From the IMG/VR virus record IMGVR_UViG_3300044799_000154, positions 57,518 to 121,517 of that record: a stretch of 64,000 bases of DNA; one strand, written 5' to 3'. Below the pieces are notes generated by a model, which saw only the letters and a program-made list of their open reading frames with translations, had not been told where the DNA came from and made no database searches. This document shows positions 1-8,709 of the stretch, piece after piece (positions within the stretch are counted from its first letter, which is position 1; every line of letters begins with the position of its first letter). Position numbers and translations under genes: made by a program. The DNA is from a virus.

Positions 1-141
1 ATAATCTGTATGTTGTTAGAAATAAAAATAATACCTAAGCAGAACACCGTAGGCAGCGTCCTAAGTAAGAAATATCCAAAGAAAGCCTTGGTTCTTACTC
101 ATGTTATAAAAGACCTTGAAACTAAATTGAAATTAATATAG
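1..141 (+). CDS. C-terminal end of an unidentified gene (partial)
   Basis: Frame 1 is open from the first base to a TAG at 139-141, giving 46 residues that end in DLETKLKLI. The start lies outside the window. The stop codon overlaps the Shine-Dalgarno sequence (taggaggaaa) of the RadA-like gene, the same tight spacing seen through this operon, which supports a real gene end. Nothing in the 46 residues identifies a family. It could be a chance open frame, since the stretch is short. Confidence 0.5.
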   Translation: MICMLLEIKIIPKQNTVGSVLSKKYPKKALVLTHVIKDLETKLKLI

Positions 142-154
142 GAGGAAAAAGAAA

Positions 155-1078
155 ATGTCATTTTGTTCTACAGGATGCAAGAGCTTGGATGATATGATGA
201 ATGGTGGATTCCCACTGAAAGCTCCTAGTTTAGTCTTTGGTATTCCAAACCTGGGAAAGACTTGGTTATGCTTTCAGACTGCTTCTAACTGCACTCGTGA
301 GATAAGCAAAGGTGGACTTGGAAGACCAGCTTTATACTTGGATACAGAATCATTCTTTACTCCAGATGTCTTTGATAGATTCTATGGATACTTTGGGAAG
401 AGATGGACTGACCTGCCCAAGAATCCAAAGATAGAAGTTAAGATGATCTCAGATATCTTCGAACTTGGTAAAGAATTCGGCATTCAGTATGAAATTGTTC
501 AAGAGGAAGCAAGAGTTTCTGTATTGGCTAAGTTCCCTACTGATAGGCAAGCAAAACTTGCTGAAGGAAAAGGAGATGTAGTAAAACAAACTGTTCAGAC
601 TTATGATTGGCTAACAGGATCTCCTATTTGGAAAGCAATGGAAGCTAAGAACTATGGCATAATAGTTCTGGATTCAATAACAGTACCAATTAAAAGTGTT
701 ATTCCAAAAGGAACACAACATTTGCCTGGACGAGGAACTCTAATAACATCATTACTAGGAACTTTATATCCAATAGCTAAACACTTCAATTGTGCAATTG
801 TTATAACAGATCACTACTCAAGCAATCCAATGATGGGATATGGTCAGGGATTTGGAGGGAGTGCATGGGGAGGTCAAGACATGATGTTCTACATTAAGTA
901 TCACTATGGAATAGCACCTGCTCTCAAAGAACAGAGAGAGAAATATGGACCAGATGCAGAAAGACTCAGAAGGATTGAAAGACATAGATTTCCAGGATTA
1001 GACAAAGATATTCAATTGTTCTTGCTAATGAAAGACTACGGATACACAGACGTACCTAGAGGTTCTAGACCTGCTTAG
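155..1078 (+). CDS. RadA/RecA-like recombination ATPase
   Basis: A 307-residue P-loop ATPase of the RecA/RadA fold. The Walker A motif GIPNLGKTW covers residues 29-37, with Lys35 and Thr36 expected to bind ATP phosphates. The Walker B strand is YGIIVLDS, with Asp173. Residues DTES near 63-66 fit the catalytic-glutamate region of RecA-type ATPases. The N-terminal helix-hairpin-helix domain of cellular RadA is absent, so it resembles the short RadB or viral type. It probably loads on single-stranded DNA during viral replication or recombination. The start is set by a strong aggagg Shine-Dalgarno site. It heads a run with an XPF-like nuclease and PolB. The exact subfamily (RadA, RadB or KaiC-like) is uncertain. 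Confidence 0.8.
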   Translation: MSFCSTGCKSLDDMMNGGFPLKAPSLVFGIPNLGKTWLCFQTASNCTREISKGGLGRPALYLDTESFFTPDVFDRFYGYFGKRWTDLPKNPKIEVKMISDIFELGKEFGIQYEIVQEEARVSVLAKFPTDRQAKLAEGKGDVVKQTVQTYDWLTGSPIWKAMEAKNYGIIVLDSITVPIKSVIPKGTQHLPGRGTLITSLLGTLYPIAKHFNCAIVITDHYSSNPMMGYGQGFGGSAWGGQDMMFYIKYHYGIAPALKEQREKYGPDAERLRRIERHRFPGLDKDIQLFLLMKDYGYTDVPRGSRPA

Positions 1079-1089
1079 AGGGATAACCA

Positions 1090-1290
1090 ATGACAGGCAC
1101 TAAAACTACTGCAAAGACTGAATCCAAGAAGTATCCTTGTGTTTTTAAACTAACAGATGATTGCCCAGTGAAAGCTGAGTTTAAGTTGAAACCAGAGAAC
1201 TTGAGACCTTGGTGTGAAATATGTCCTATTAGACATCAAGAGATCAAAGAAGTTGAAGCTGAAGTAGAAGCAGATCAAGAAAAAAGTTAG
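1090..1290 (+). CDS. Small Cys4 protein
   Basis: A 66-residue protein with four cysteines spaced C-x7-C-P-x15-C-x2-C-P, which should bind a metal (zinc, or less likely an iron-sulfur cluster). The C-terminus is very acidic. The same spacing, including both Pro residues after the second and fourth Cys, occurs at the C-terminus of the portal protein of this genome. It lies 11 bases after the RadA-like gene and 10 before the XPF-like gene, with gaggg as Shine-Dalgarno. I do not recognise the family. A role as an adaptor that docks proteins to a shared partner is a guess from the repeated motif. Confidence 0.7.
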   Translation: MTGTKTTAKTESKKYPCVFKLTDDCPVKAEFKLKPENLRPWCEICPIRHQEIKEVEAEVEADQEKS

Positions 1291-1300
1291 GGATAAGAAG

Positions 1301-2044
1301 ATGAAGAAATCTCCAGACAATAATAATCTACAAATAACATTCCCAATAGAAGACCAACTGAAAGATGAAGAAGAGAAAAAGAATGGGAATGGTTTACAGA
1401 CCTCATTTGCTCCAGGATTTACAGGAATTATAGTTGATGTTCATGAGCCAAAGATAATTGCTCTATCTCTTCAGAAAGACAAAGGTCTTCTTGTTAAAGT
1501 TATGTCATTGAAATCTGGAGACTATGTCTTTGCAAATGTTGGAATTGAAAGGAAGGACTTTGGGGACTATATGACTAGCTTAACCTCTGGTCGGCTTTGG
1601 GAACAAATGTATAACTTAAAGAGAACTTATGAGAGACCTGTTCTAGTTGTTGAAGGTCTCAAAGATCCAACTTTACAATTGGCTGGAAACATCTCTATCA
1701 GGTTTGTTAGTTCTTTGTCAAGGATAATTCTTATGGGAATATCTGTTGTCGTACTTCCAACTCTTGCTCATTTTCTAAGTTTTATTCAGTATACATACTT
1801 ATCTTGTGGTCGGCAAGGAATAAGTATGAAACCAATTCCCAAGAAACCTTGGTATCGAGAGAAGGAAGAAATCAAAGAAGACCTTCTTTGTATGTGCCCA
1901 GGAATAGGAAGAAAGACAGCTAAATCTATCTTAGCTAGATTTAATACGTTTGATAAACTAATGGCTGCTAGTCCATTGGAGATAGCAAATACAGGTCTAG
2001 GGAAAAAGAGAAGTCAGGCACTCTGGGAAATACTTCATACCTGA
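1301..2044 (+). CDS. XPF/ERCC4-family structure-specific nuclease
   Basis: A 247-residue protein with an ERCC4 nuclease domain at about residues 40-170 and a helix-hairpin-helix region at about 195-245. The active-site signature is present: VDVHEPK (Asp46, Glu49), SGDY (Asp74) and IERKDFGD (Glu83, Arg84, Lys85, Asp88), equivalent to the ERKxxxD motif of XPF and Mus81. The C-terminal HhH contains CPGIGRKTAKSIL and GLGKKRSQAL. No helicase domain is fused, as in short archaeal XPF. Such enzymes cut branched or flap DNA with a metal ion. Placement directly before PolB and after the RadA-like gene fits processing of recombination or replication intermediates. Confidence 0.88.
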   Translation: MKKSPDNNNLQITFPIEDQLKDEEEKKNGNGLQTSFAPGFTGIIVDVHEPKIIALSLQKDKGLLVKVMSLKSGDYVFANVGIERKDFGDYMTSLTSGRLWEQMYNLKRTYERPVLVVEGLKDPTLQLAGNISIRFVSSLSRIILMGISVVVLPTLAHFLSFIQYTYLSCGRQGISMKPIPKKPWYREKEEIKEDLLCMCPGIGRKTAKSILARFNTFDKLMAASPLEIANTGLGKKRSQALWEILHT

Positions 2045-2058
2045 AGGAAGGATGCACA

Positions 2059-4845
2059 ATGAAAATTATACCAAATGAGAAGATCTGTATCAATTGTTGG
2101 GAATATCTAAACCTGCCAAATGCTCAGAAAGAGGTTGTTCCTGTAATCTTTGCATGGTACAGAGATTACCAAAAGAATAGAAAACGTCTTGTTTTTCGAG
2201 GCTTTGAACCTTATTGCTATGTAGATCAAAGTATTAGAGTGCCTCAATTCTTCTATCACAAGGAAACTGGAGAAAAAGAGAAGCTTGTTAAACGATTAGA
2301 GACAACCCGAATTAGAGATCCAGGTAATCCTATGTTATTGAAAGTATTCACATTCTTACCCTCTCAAGTTAGAGCTATTAGAATTCTTCTTGAATCACAA
2401 AATCCTCCTTTAGGAGATCATATCTTTGAAGCAGATATAGAATTTATCTATAGATTTATGATAGACAAGAAGATTAGATTCGCATTGGAAAGGACACCTT
2501 CTGGGTTCTTACCAATAGAAGAAGAGATTCCTTCAAATCTCAAATATGTCTTTCTAGACTTTGAAGTTTATACTAATAGAAAGCCTGATCCTAGAAAACT
2601 TAGGATAGGAGAGAAAGTTATCTGTGCTACTCTCTGGGATAATTATTCTAAGATATATCATCTTTTCTACGAATATTCTAGACAATTAACTTTACCTTCA
2701 TTTGGTTCAAATGTTGTAGTCCATTATTGTGTGAATGAGAGAGAACTCCTTAAATCAGTTACAAAATATCTGATGGAACAAGACCCAGATATCATTGCTG
2801 GATATAACATTGATTGGGACTTAACATGTCTTATCAAGACTATGGAACAACGGTATAAGATGTCTCCAGATGTTATTAGTCCACTCAAGAAAGTTAAGAT
2901 ACGCAATTCCAAGAAGAGACTTGGAGATATTCTCATTAATGCTCCTCGTGCTAGGATATGGGGTAGAAGTACATTAGACCTTCTGGAACTTTACATGAAG
3001 ATGCATCTTTCTGGATTAGAAGAAATGACATTGGAATATGTAGCTAAACTAGAGAAACTTCCAATTCAGAAGATTGTTGTTCCTGACTTCTTTGATACAT
3101 GGAATAAGAATCCTGAGTTGATTATTAGAAGGAACTTAGGAGATGTTCAGATTTATGTGGAATTAGAGAAGAAACTCAATCTCATTAGATTTGCAGATGA
3201 ACAGAGAAGACTAGTAGGCTGTAGATTAGAAGATACTCTCTCATCAAAGAAGATGTTAGACTTATTCATGATGAGAATGAAAGACAAGAAGATAATGCCT
3301 ACAGCTAGAAGTCGAGGAGCTAAGTATATTGGAGCTTATGTTAGAGATCCTATCTCTGGAATGTATTCCTGGGTTATACAATTAGACTTCTCTGCTCTAT
3401 ATCCTACTATAATGATATGCTTCAATATTGATCCTGATACTTTCAGAAATCCTCAGTTCTATAAGGGATCAGAGGATTTATTCAGATTAGATGAGAGCCA
3501 TGCTTTTGTTAAAGATCCAATTGGTCTTATTCCTAAGATGTTAAAGAAACTGCTAGAGCTAAGGGCTCAGAAGAAGCAACTTCAAGTAGAAGCTTTAGCT
3601 AAGAATGATGATGAAGCCTACAAGATGTATAACTTACAGGAAGGAGTAATCAAAGTTCTGAGCAATGCATTGTATGGAGTTATGGGTTATAGGTTTAGAA
3701 AAGGAAGTAAGGAAACGGTAGAGTCAGTAACTTTAATGGGCAGAAGTCTCATCACTTTTGTAGCTGAAAAATTAATTGAATCTAATAGGAAAGTAATATA
3801 TGGTGATACAGATTCAGTCTTCTTTGAAGCAAAAGGAAAGAGTTTAGATGAGTGTCTTGTAGAAGCAAAAGAAATACAAGCAATGATTCATGCAAAGTTA
3901 CCTGAATTCTTAGCTAAGTTTGGAGTAACAGGAGAACAGCCATTTAATATTGAACCTGCTCAAATTTATTCTGCTTTCTTCATATTGGAAGCTAAGAAAA
4001 GATATGCAGGAAAGATTGAATGGGATTCCAAAAGAGGGACCAAACTTAACTATAGGTACAATATCAAAGGTCTGGAAACAAGAAGATCAGATCTCTCGGT
4101 ATTAGGAAAGAGAATTCAGAAAGAAGTAATACATAAGCTTCTAGAGAAGACTTCCAAAGAAGAGATGCTCAAGTTCTTAGAAACAGAATTAAGTAATTTT
4201 GATACTCTACCATTGACAGAGATTGGTACTCCTTCTGCAATAGGACAGCCATTGAAAGCATATAAAGGAAATGCTATTCAGAAAACTTCTGCTGAATATT
4301 CCAATAACTTCTTACACACTCAATTTGATGTTGGATCTAAACCCAAAAGAATTGCAATAAAAGGAGTTCCTCCTCGAATAGAACAATCAGAAATTCTAGT
4401 AGGTTTACCAAAAGGACAAATTTATAGAGTCAAGAATGTTCCTTTGTCTGAAATAACAAAGTTAGAGATGGGATACTTAGATATCAAGAATAAACTCAAA
4501 AGTTATCATGCAGATGGATCTTTTGTTCTGGATCTTGAAGCTAAAAATCAAACTATCTCAATTAGTTATTTGCAAGGATATTCAGATACTCATTCTATAG
4601 CTATAGATTATGGTATAGTTCCACCTCCAGGATTCCAGATAGATTATTTGAAGATGTTGGATTCAACAGTAAAAAAGAAGATTGAGAAATTAATTGCTAT
4701 GATTGGAATAACTTGGGAAGAAATCAACCTAAAGCCTGAATTGAAGATTGTTCCCAAAGTTCCAAAGAAACGAAAAGAAAAAGTAGATAAAAAAGGAAAG
4801 ATAAAAGATGACAAGCAAAAAACCCTTAGCCAATTCAAGTGTTGA
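2059..4845 (+). CDS. polB: Family B DNA polymerase
   Basis: A 928-residue replicative DNA polymerase. Exonuclease motifs: Exo I LDFE (Asp167, Glu169), Exo II GYNIDWD (Asn250, Asp254), Exo III RRNLGD (Asp362). The usual Tyr of Exo III (Y-x3-D) is Arg358 here, so proofreading may be altered. Polymerase motifs: A DFSALYPTI (Asp443), B KVLSNALYG, C YGDTDSV (Asp583, Asp585). All polymerase residues needed for catalysis are present. A lysine-rich C-terminal tail ends in QKTLSQFKC; the QKTLSQF segment resembles a PCNA-interacting PIP box (QxxLxxF), suggesting recruitment by the host sliding clamp. No primer-terminal-protein insertion was recognised. The gene sits 14 bases after the XPF-like gene. 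Confidence 0.95.
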   Translation: MKIIPNEKICINCWEYLNLPNAQKEVVPVIFAWYRDYQKNRKRLVFRGFEPYCYVDQSIRVPQFFYHKETGEKEKLVKRLETTRIRDPGNPMLLKVFTFLPSQVRAIRILLESQNPPLGDHIFEADIEFIYRFMIDKKIRFALERTPSGFLPIEEEIPSNLKYVFLDFEVYTNRKPDPRKLRIGEKVICATLWDNYSKIYHLFYEYSRQLTLPSFGSNVVVHYCVNERELLKSVTKYLMEQDPDIIAGYNIDWDLTCLIKTMEQRYKMSPDVISPLKKVKIRNSKKRLGDILINAPRARIWGRSTLDLLELYMKMHLSGLEEMTLEYVAKLEKLPIQKIVVPDFFDTWNKNPELIIRRNLGDVQIYVELEKKLNLIRFADEQRRLVGCRLEDTLSSKKMLDLFMMRMKDKKIMPTARSRGAKYIGAYVRDPISGMYSWVIQLDFSALYPTIMICFNIDPDTFRNPQFYKGSEDLFRLDESHAFVKDPIGLIPKMLKKLLELRAQKKQLQVEALAKNDDEAYKMYNLQEGVIKVLSNALYGVMGYRFRKGSKETVESVTLMGRSLITFVAEKLIESNRKVIYGDTDSVFFEAKGKSLDECLVEAKEIQAMIHAKLPEFLAKFGVTGEQPFNIEPAQIYSAFFILEAKKRYAGKIEWDSKRGTKLNYRYNIKGLETRRSDLSVLGKRIQKEVIHKLLEKTSKEEMLKFLETELSNFDTLPLTEIGTPSAIGQPLKAYKGNAIQKTSAEYSNNFLHTQFDVGSKPKRIAIKGVPPRIEQSEILVGLPKGQIYRVKNVPLSEITKLEMGYLDIKNKLKSYHADGSFVLDLEAKNQTISISYLQGYSDTHSIAIDYGIVPPPGFQIDYLKMLDSTVKKKIEKLIAMIGITWEEINLKPELKIVPKVPKKRKEKVDKKGKIKDDKQKTLSQFKC

Positions 4846-4999
4846 CGATCTAATAGAAATGCTTAGAAAGTATAAAGAAGAGAAAGAAGCTAGAGACTTT
4901 CTTATGAGGATTCTATTAGAGCATCCAGAGAAGAAAACCGAAATGGATGAGGAATTGTGGAAGAAGAAGACTAATCCATCGAAGAGGAATAATAAATGA
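4808..4999 (+). CDS. Small charged hypothetical protein
   Basis: A 63-residue, lysine- and glutamate-rich, probably helical protein. It overlaps the end of PolB by 38 bases in another frame and ends in an ATGA overlap with the next gene. A ggaaag sequence upstream can serve as Shine-Dalgarno. No domain is recognised. The overlapping arrangement at both ends is typical of this operon and is the main support for a real gene. Confidence 0.6.
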   Translation: MTSKKPLANSSVDDLIEMLRKYKEEKEARDFLMRILLEHPEKKTEMDEELWKKKTNPSKRNNK

Positions 5000-5277
5000 C
5001 GGGAAAGATAAAGTATGGGTTCCATGAATTACGCAATAAAAACCCAAATAAGTATACCAGAGAACTTTATAAAGTCAATTTAGACTATAAACAAAAGAAA
5101 ATAATTCGTAGTCTGAATTCTTATTATAATAATAAAACTTGGATGGTTAGAAATTGTATTACATGTGGTAGATTCTGCTCTAAGTATTCTAGTAAGTACT
5201 GCAAAGATTGTGCAGTAATCTTTCATATAATTGATTCTAGAATTGGAGCTTGTGAACAAAGGAGGAGGCAAAAATAG
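4996..5277 (+). CDS. Small zinc-ribbon-like protein
   Basis: A 93-residue basic protein. Its central part has C-x2-C, then a further Cys, then C-x2-C (CITCGRFC and KYCKDC at about residues 52-72), consistent with a zinc-binding knuckle. The gene starts in an ATGA overlap with the preceding ORF. The basic N-terminus and zinc motif suggest nucleic-acid binding, but the family is not recognised. It belongs to a set of at least six very small Cys-rich proteins encoded in this window. Confidence 0.65.
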   Translation: MTGKIKYGFHELRNKNPNKYTRELYKVNLDYKQKKIIRSLNSYYNNKTWMVRNCITCGRFCSKYSSKYCKDCAVIFHIIDSRIGACEQRRRQK

Positions 5278-5280
5278 TTT

Positions 5281-5706
5281 ATGAAAATCTTCACGAGATA
5301 TCCAAGAATATGTATGCGTGAGAAGAAAGTAGTCTTCTCAGAAGAAGAATTATTGGATAATATCCGAGAAGGAGCTCAAAATAGAAAGCAATGTATAATG
5401 AGCTTATACTCCTTTGAAGAAGTCTATGATAAGAAAGTAAGACCAGAGACTGCTGTTATTGATTGTGCTATGTGGATTGGAGATAGAGCATTCTGTGAAA
5501 GTAAATGTAAATTATTTCCACATGATTCATCTCTCGTTATTGATGAAGGCAAGGATCATTTAGCTATTGTCTTCAAGAACTTTACACGAGAACAATTACA
5601 AAGTTTAAATGCCTGTACAGAGTTAGATATTATGATTGTTGTGCCTGGTTGCTTGAACCTCCGCACAGGCAAGAAATGTACTATCGTCAAGAGGAATAAC
5701 ATTTGA
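5281..5706 (+). CDS. Hypothetical protein, possibly primase-related
   Basis: A 141-residue protein. The segment around LYSFEEVYDKKVRPE and AVIDCAMWIGD is faintly like the N-terminal part of archaeal small primase subunits, where a conserved 'SVYSF' strand precedes the catalytic strand, but no DxD active site is visible, so this is only a suggestion. Six cysteines are present. It follows an ORF of the same operon by three bases, with aggagg as Shine-Dalgarno, and overlaps the next small ORF. Function unknown. Confidence 0.6.
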   Translation: MKIFTRYPRICMREKKVVFSEEELLDNIREGAQNRKQCIMSLYSFEEVYDKKVRPETAVIDCAMWIGDRAFCESKCKLFPHDSSLVIDEGKDHLAIVFKNFTREQLQSLNACTELDIMIVVPGCLNLRTGKKCTIVKRNNI

Positions 5707-5873
5707 AAATAATAGATAAAATTGCGAGTACAGTAATTTTAAATACAGGTGAAAATATTCAAATAGGACCAATATTACTAATGAATACAGCATCTGGAAA
5801 GAAATTACGAATCTCAATAGAAATATCTGAAGAAATAAATCCATCTGGGAGAAAAGAAAATGAAGAAACCTAA
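5703..5873 (+). CDS. Small hypothetical protein with TTG start
   Basis: A 56-residue frame starting with TTG at 5703, which overlaps the TGA of the preceding gene, and ending at a TAA inside the next gene (14-base overlap). A gagg Shine-Dalgarno lies eight bases before the TTG. It fills the only gap in an otherwise contiguous run of translated genes. The product (beginning MKIIDKIASTVILN) is probably beta-rich; no family is recognised. Confidence 0.6.
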   Translation: MKIIDKIASTVILNTGENIQIGPILLMNTASGKKLRISIEISEEINPSGRKENEET

Positions 5874-6921
5874 GATCATTTGGATAACACAATTTCCTCT
5901 ATCTGGAGTATCCTTTGGTGCTGTTAGTCAGCAATTGCTAATGCCATTGACTAATAAATATGATATCTATTGCCTAAGCTTTGGATATGATGGACAGCCC
6001 CTCGACATAGGGTATACAATATTACCATTCTCATCTGGAAGTCATATTGACTTCTATTGGAAAGAGATCAAGCCAGACTTGGTAGTTCTATTCCATGCTG
6101 TAGTTGCTTTGCCTAAGATAATGTCTATGGGAAGATTTGCAGAGCCATCAATCTTGTATGTTCCTGTGGAAGGTCATAGAGTTCCTCCAAGTTATATTTC
6201 ATATTTCCAGCACTTTGATAGAATCATTACTCCTTCAAAATGGAGTCAAGATGCTTTAGCTAGAGACAAGATAAACGCTGAGATTCTACCTCATGGTGTC
6301 AATACTGACTTCTATCATCCTTATGAGAGGAAGAATGAGGCATTCACATTTGGGTATTTAGGTTCAAATGATACAAGGAAACAAGTACCCACGATTATGG
6401 ATGCATTTGCTAGAGTTAAAGGACCAAAGGAATTGAATATGGCAACTCCAATTCAAGGATACATGGATTTAGGAGAAGTTTCTAAGGAACTAAATATTGT
6501 TCCTAAGTTCCAGAAAGCATTGGGAAGAGGACTTCCAGTTACAGCAGATAAGATCAGAGACTTCTATTATGGTCTTGATGCTTATGTTGGTCTAGGAACT
6601 GAAGGATTTGGATTGCCAGCATTGGAATGTGCAAGTACACAGATTCCTAACATTGCAATGGATTATGGTGCTAGTAAAGAGATCTTAGGAAATTCTGCTG
6701 TTTATGTTAAACCAGTAACAACTCAATTGAGTCCTCTAGGAAGACTAGGTATCTGTGACTTCAAGGAAGTTGCTGATGCAATGCAAGCTTTGAAAGAGGA
6801 TGAGAATGAATGCAAGAGATTAGCAAAGAATGGTGTTATAAGAGCCAAGAAATTTCCATGGAATAAACCAATCAAAAGATTGGATGATATTATCCAGGAG
6901 GAATTAAATGCCAGCAAATGA
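5860..6921 (+). CDS. GT4-type glycosyltransferase
   Basis: A 353-residue GT-B fold glycosyltransferase. The C-terminal half has the GT4 features: LPHGVNTDFYHP before the nucleotide-sugar domain, FGYLGSNDTRKQ at its first strand, and the EGFGLPALECAS motif whose glutamate (E-x7-E) contacts the donor sugar nucleotide. There is no signal peptide or membrane segment, so it acts in the cytoplasm. The start ATG at 5860 has a ggagaaaagaaa leader. It is the first enzyme of the long glycan block and overlaps a zinc-ribbon gene at its end. Donor and acceptor cannot be told from sequence. Confidence 0.88.
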   Translation: MKKPKIIWITQFPLSGVSFGAVSQQLLMPLTNKYDIYCLSFGYDGQPLDIGYTILPFSSGSHIDFYWKEIKPDLVVLFHAVVALPKIMSMGRFAEPSILYVPVEGHRVPPSYISYFQHFDRIITPSKWSQDALARDKINAEILPHGVNTDFYHPYERKNEAFTFGYLGSNDTRKQVPTIMDAFARVKGPKELNMATPIQGYMDLGEVSKELNIVPKFQKALGRGLPVTADKIRDFYYGLDAYVGLGTEGFGLPALECASTQIPNIAMDYGASKEILGNSAVYVKPVTTQLSPLGRLGICDFKEVADAMQALKEDENECKRLAKNGVIRAKKFPWNKPIKRLDDIIQEELNASK

Positions 6922-7057
6922 ATGTAATCCAGAAGGATGGAAATGTCCTTTTTGTAAGAGTGAAGACTTGTTTGTTTGCATAGATTGTGGAGTAATAACT
7001 TGTTGTTCTTGTGGGAAAGTCTTCAAAAAAGATAAAATAAAGAAGGAGAAAAATTAG
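6908..7057 (+). CDS. Tiny double zinc-ribbon protein
   Basis: A 49-residue protein from an ATG at 6908 with a very strong Shine-Dalgarno (caggagg, six bases upstream). It contains three CxxC-type knuckles: CPFC, CIDC and CCSC, so about seven of 49 residues are Cys, enough to bind one or two zinc ions. It overlaps the preceding glycosyltransferase gene by 14 bases and stops one base before the next start. Possibly a protein- or nucleic-acid-binding adaptor. Family unknown. Confidence 0.75.
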   Translation: MPANECNPEGWKCPFCKSEDLFVCIDCGVITCCSCGKVFKKDKIKKEKN

Positions 7058-7058
7058 A

Positions 7059-7376
7059 ATGCAAGAAGATAAGAAAGTAGATTATACAGGGCATCCGTGT
7101 TATGACCCTGCATCAGGTGTATTAAAAGGATTCATGTGTCCTTTCTGTGCTAGAATCTATCCTGCTGAAGAGCAAGCTAAACAATGTAAAGAGTCTCATG
7201 ATGATTTTGAGATAGATTATATCTTTGAGAAAGGATATAGGTTTCCAGCAGAAATTATCGTGAAAAGAATTAAAGGTAATGTTCTAATAGAAGTTGGAAC
7301 TTATATTGTAAAAAAAGTAGAGGTAATGGATGAAAATGGAAAAGTCAAAGAAACAATCCAAGATAAGCAAGTCTAA
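7059..7376 (+). CDS. Small zinc-finger protein
   Basis: A 105-residue protein. Residues about 25-45 read GFMCPFCARIYP followed by CKESHDDF, giving C-x2-C with a later Cys and His, a C2H2- or CCCH-like zinc site. The rest looks like a small beta-domain (EIIVKRIKGNVLIEVGTYIV). The gene has an aaggag Shine-Dalgarno and overlaps the next glycosyltransferase gene by 47 bases. Function unknown; regulation or an adaptor role is possible. Confidence 0.65.
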   Translation: MQEDKKVDYTGHPCYDPASGVLKGFMCPFCARIYPAEEQAKQCKESHDDFEIDYIFEKGYRFPAEIIVKRIKGNVLIEVGTYIVKKVEVMDENGKVKETIQDKQV

Positions 7377-8709
7377 AGTTCAGACTGCTCCTTCTCAGAA
7401 ATCTCCTGAAGAGATGAAGAAGGAAATCAATGAATTCTTAGCAAGACAGAAGATTCTCAAACTAGCAATATATGGTGAAGCTCCATTTATCAAGAGTTCT
7501 AGTGGTATCTTAGCAAACTACTTTAGTCAAGGATTCTTGAGTATGGGTATTCCTGCTATTGTTATAGCTAATTATGGAGTAGAATCAGGAGGCTATCTAA
7601 GATTTGGACAAACCAATGTTCTTCCAGTAGTTAGATCAGAAGAAGACAAGAAAGGATTTGGAACTGCTTTACAGCATTTCTTCAAATTCAAATTAGATGT
7701 ATTCTTTTATGTTGATAAGGACTTCATAGCAGGAGCAAACATAGCTACTAAGATTCCAAATACATGGGTTCTAGCTCGATTAGATTCAACTCAGTATCCA
7801 CAGGAAGCAATTGATGCTTTGAAGACATATAGTGTTGTTATTTCTCCCACTAAGTTTGCAGAGAAAGAACTTAACAAGTACAAAATTAAGAATGAATATT
7901 TTCCAATTGGAGTGAATACAAAGATATTCCAGCAAACTCCTAAGATAGAAAGTAGGAAATACTTCATGGTTCCAAAGGATCATTTCTGCATTGGTCTAGT
8001 TGGAGATAACAAAGATAAAGAACCTTCCAATGGATGGGACTCAATGTTTGAGGCTATACAGATATTCTTCAAAATATGCCCAGAGGCTAAAACAAAGACT
8101 ACTATTCTAATACATTCAAATCGTAAAGACAAAGATGGAATAGATTTGGAGAAGCTAACAAAAGGATTTGATATAGATCAAAATTGTGTTTGTCAAGATC
8201 CTCATCTCATGATACTAGGTGTACCAGAAGGAGCAATGTCTAGAATGTATTCTTCAATGGATGTCCTTCTGCACTTATCAAGAAGATGTGGTTATGGAAT
8301 GACAATCTTAGAAGCAGGAGCTTGTGGAGTTCCAGCAATAGTTTCAGACTATGGTGCTCAGAGAGAAAGAGTCAATGATGGCAAATGTGGCTGGTTGATT
8401 CCTGTAGTCCATCTAGTTCCAAATGAAGATAAAACTCAGTCAGCTATTCCAGATGCTCGGAAAGCAGGAGAAGCATTAGCAGAAGCTTACAAGGATAAGA
8501 AAAAGAGAGATACTTTTGGGAAGAAAGCTAAAGCATATGCTTTGAACTATTCTTGGGAAGTTATCTTGGAACAGAAATGGTTACCTTTCTTACAAAAGAA
8601 GGGTGAAGAGATTCTTGGAAAGGAAGAAATAAAACCAGTGGAAGGAAAGCCAGTTGTCAAACCAGAAGAAACTAAAAAGAATCCTGATAGTCAGTCCTCT
8701 AAAGAATGA
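7330..8709 (+). CDS. GT4-type glycosyltransferase
   Basis: A 459-residue GT-B glycosyltransferase. After a basic, disordered N-terminus of about 50 residues comes the acceptor domain (KLAIYGEAPFIKSSSGILAN, typical of the glycine-rich first loop), then FPIGVNTKIFQ at the hinge, GLVGDNKDKEP starting the donor domain, and GYGMTILEAGACGVPAIVSDYG, the E-x7-E donor-site motif. A Lys/Pro/Glu-rich tail of about 35 residues follows. The start at 7330 has gagg six bases upstream. It is translationally linked to the zinc-finger gene before it and the TTG-start glycosyltransferase after it (56-base overlap). Confidence 0.88.
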   Translation: MKMEKSKKQSKISKSKVQTAPSQKSPEEMKKEINEFLARQKILKLAIYGEAPFIKSSSGILANYFSQGFLSMGIPAIVIANYGVESGGYLRFGQTNVLPVVRSEEDKKGFGTALQHFFKFKLDVFFYVDKDFIAGANIATKIPNTWVLARLDSTQYPQEAIDALKTYSVVISPTKFAEKELNKYKIKNEYFPIGVNTKIFQQTPKIESRKYFMVPKDHFCIGLVGDNKDKEPSNGWDSMFEAIQIFFKICPEAKTKTTILIHSNRKDKDGIDLEKLTKGFDIDQNCVCQDPHLMILGVPEGAMSRMYSSMDVLLHLSRRCGYGMTILEAGACGVPAIVSDYGAQRERVNDGKCGWLIPVVHLVPNEDKTQSAIPDARKAGEALAEAYKDKKKRDTFGKKAKAYALNYSWEVILEQKWLPFLQKKGEEILGKEEIKPVEGKPVVKPEETKKNPDSQSSKE

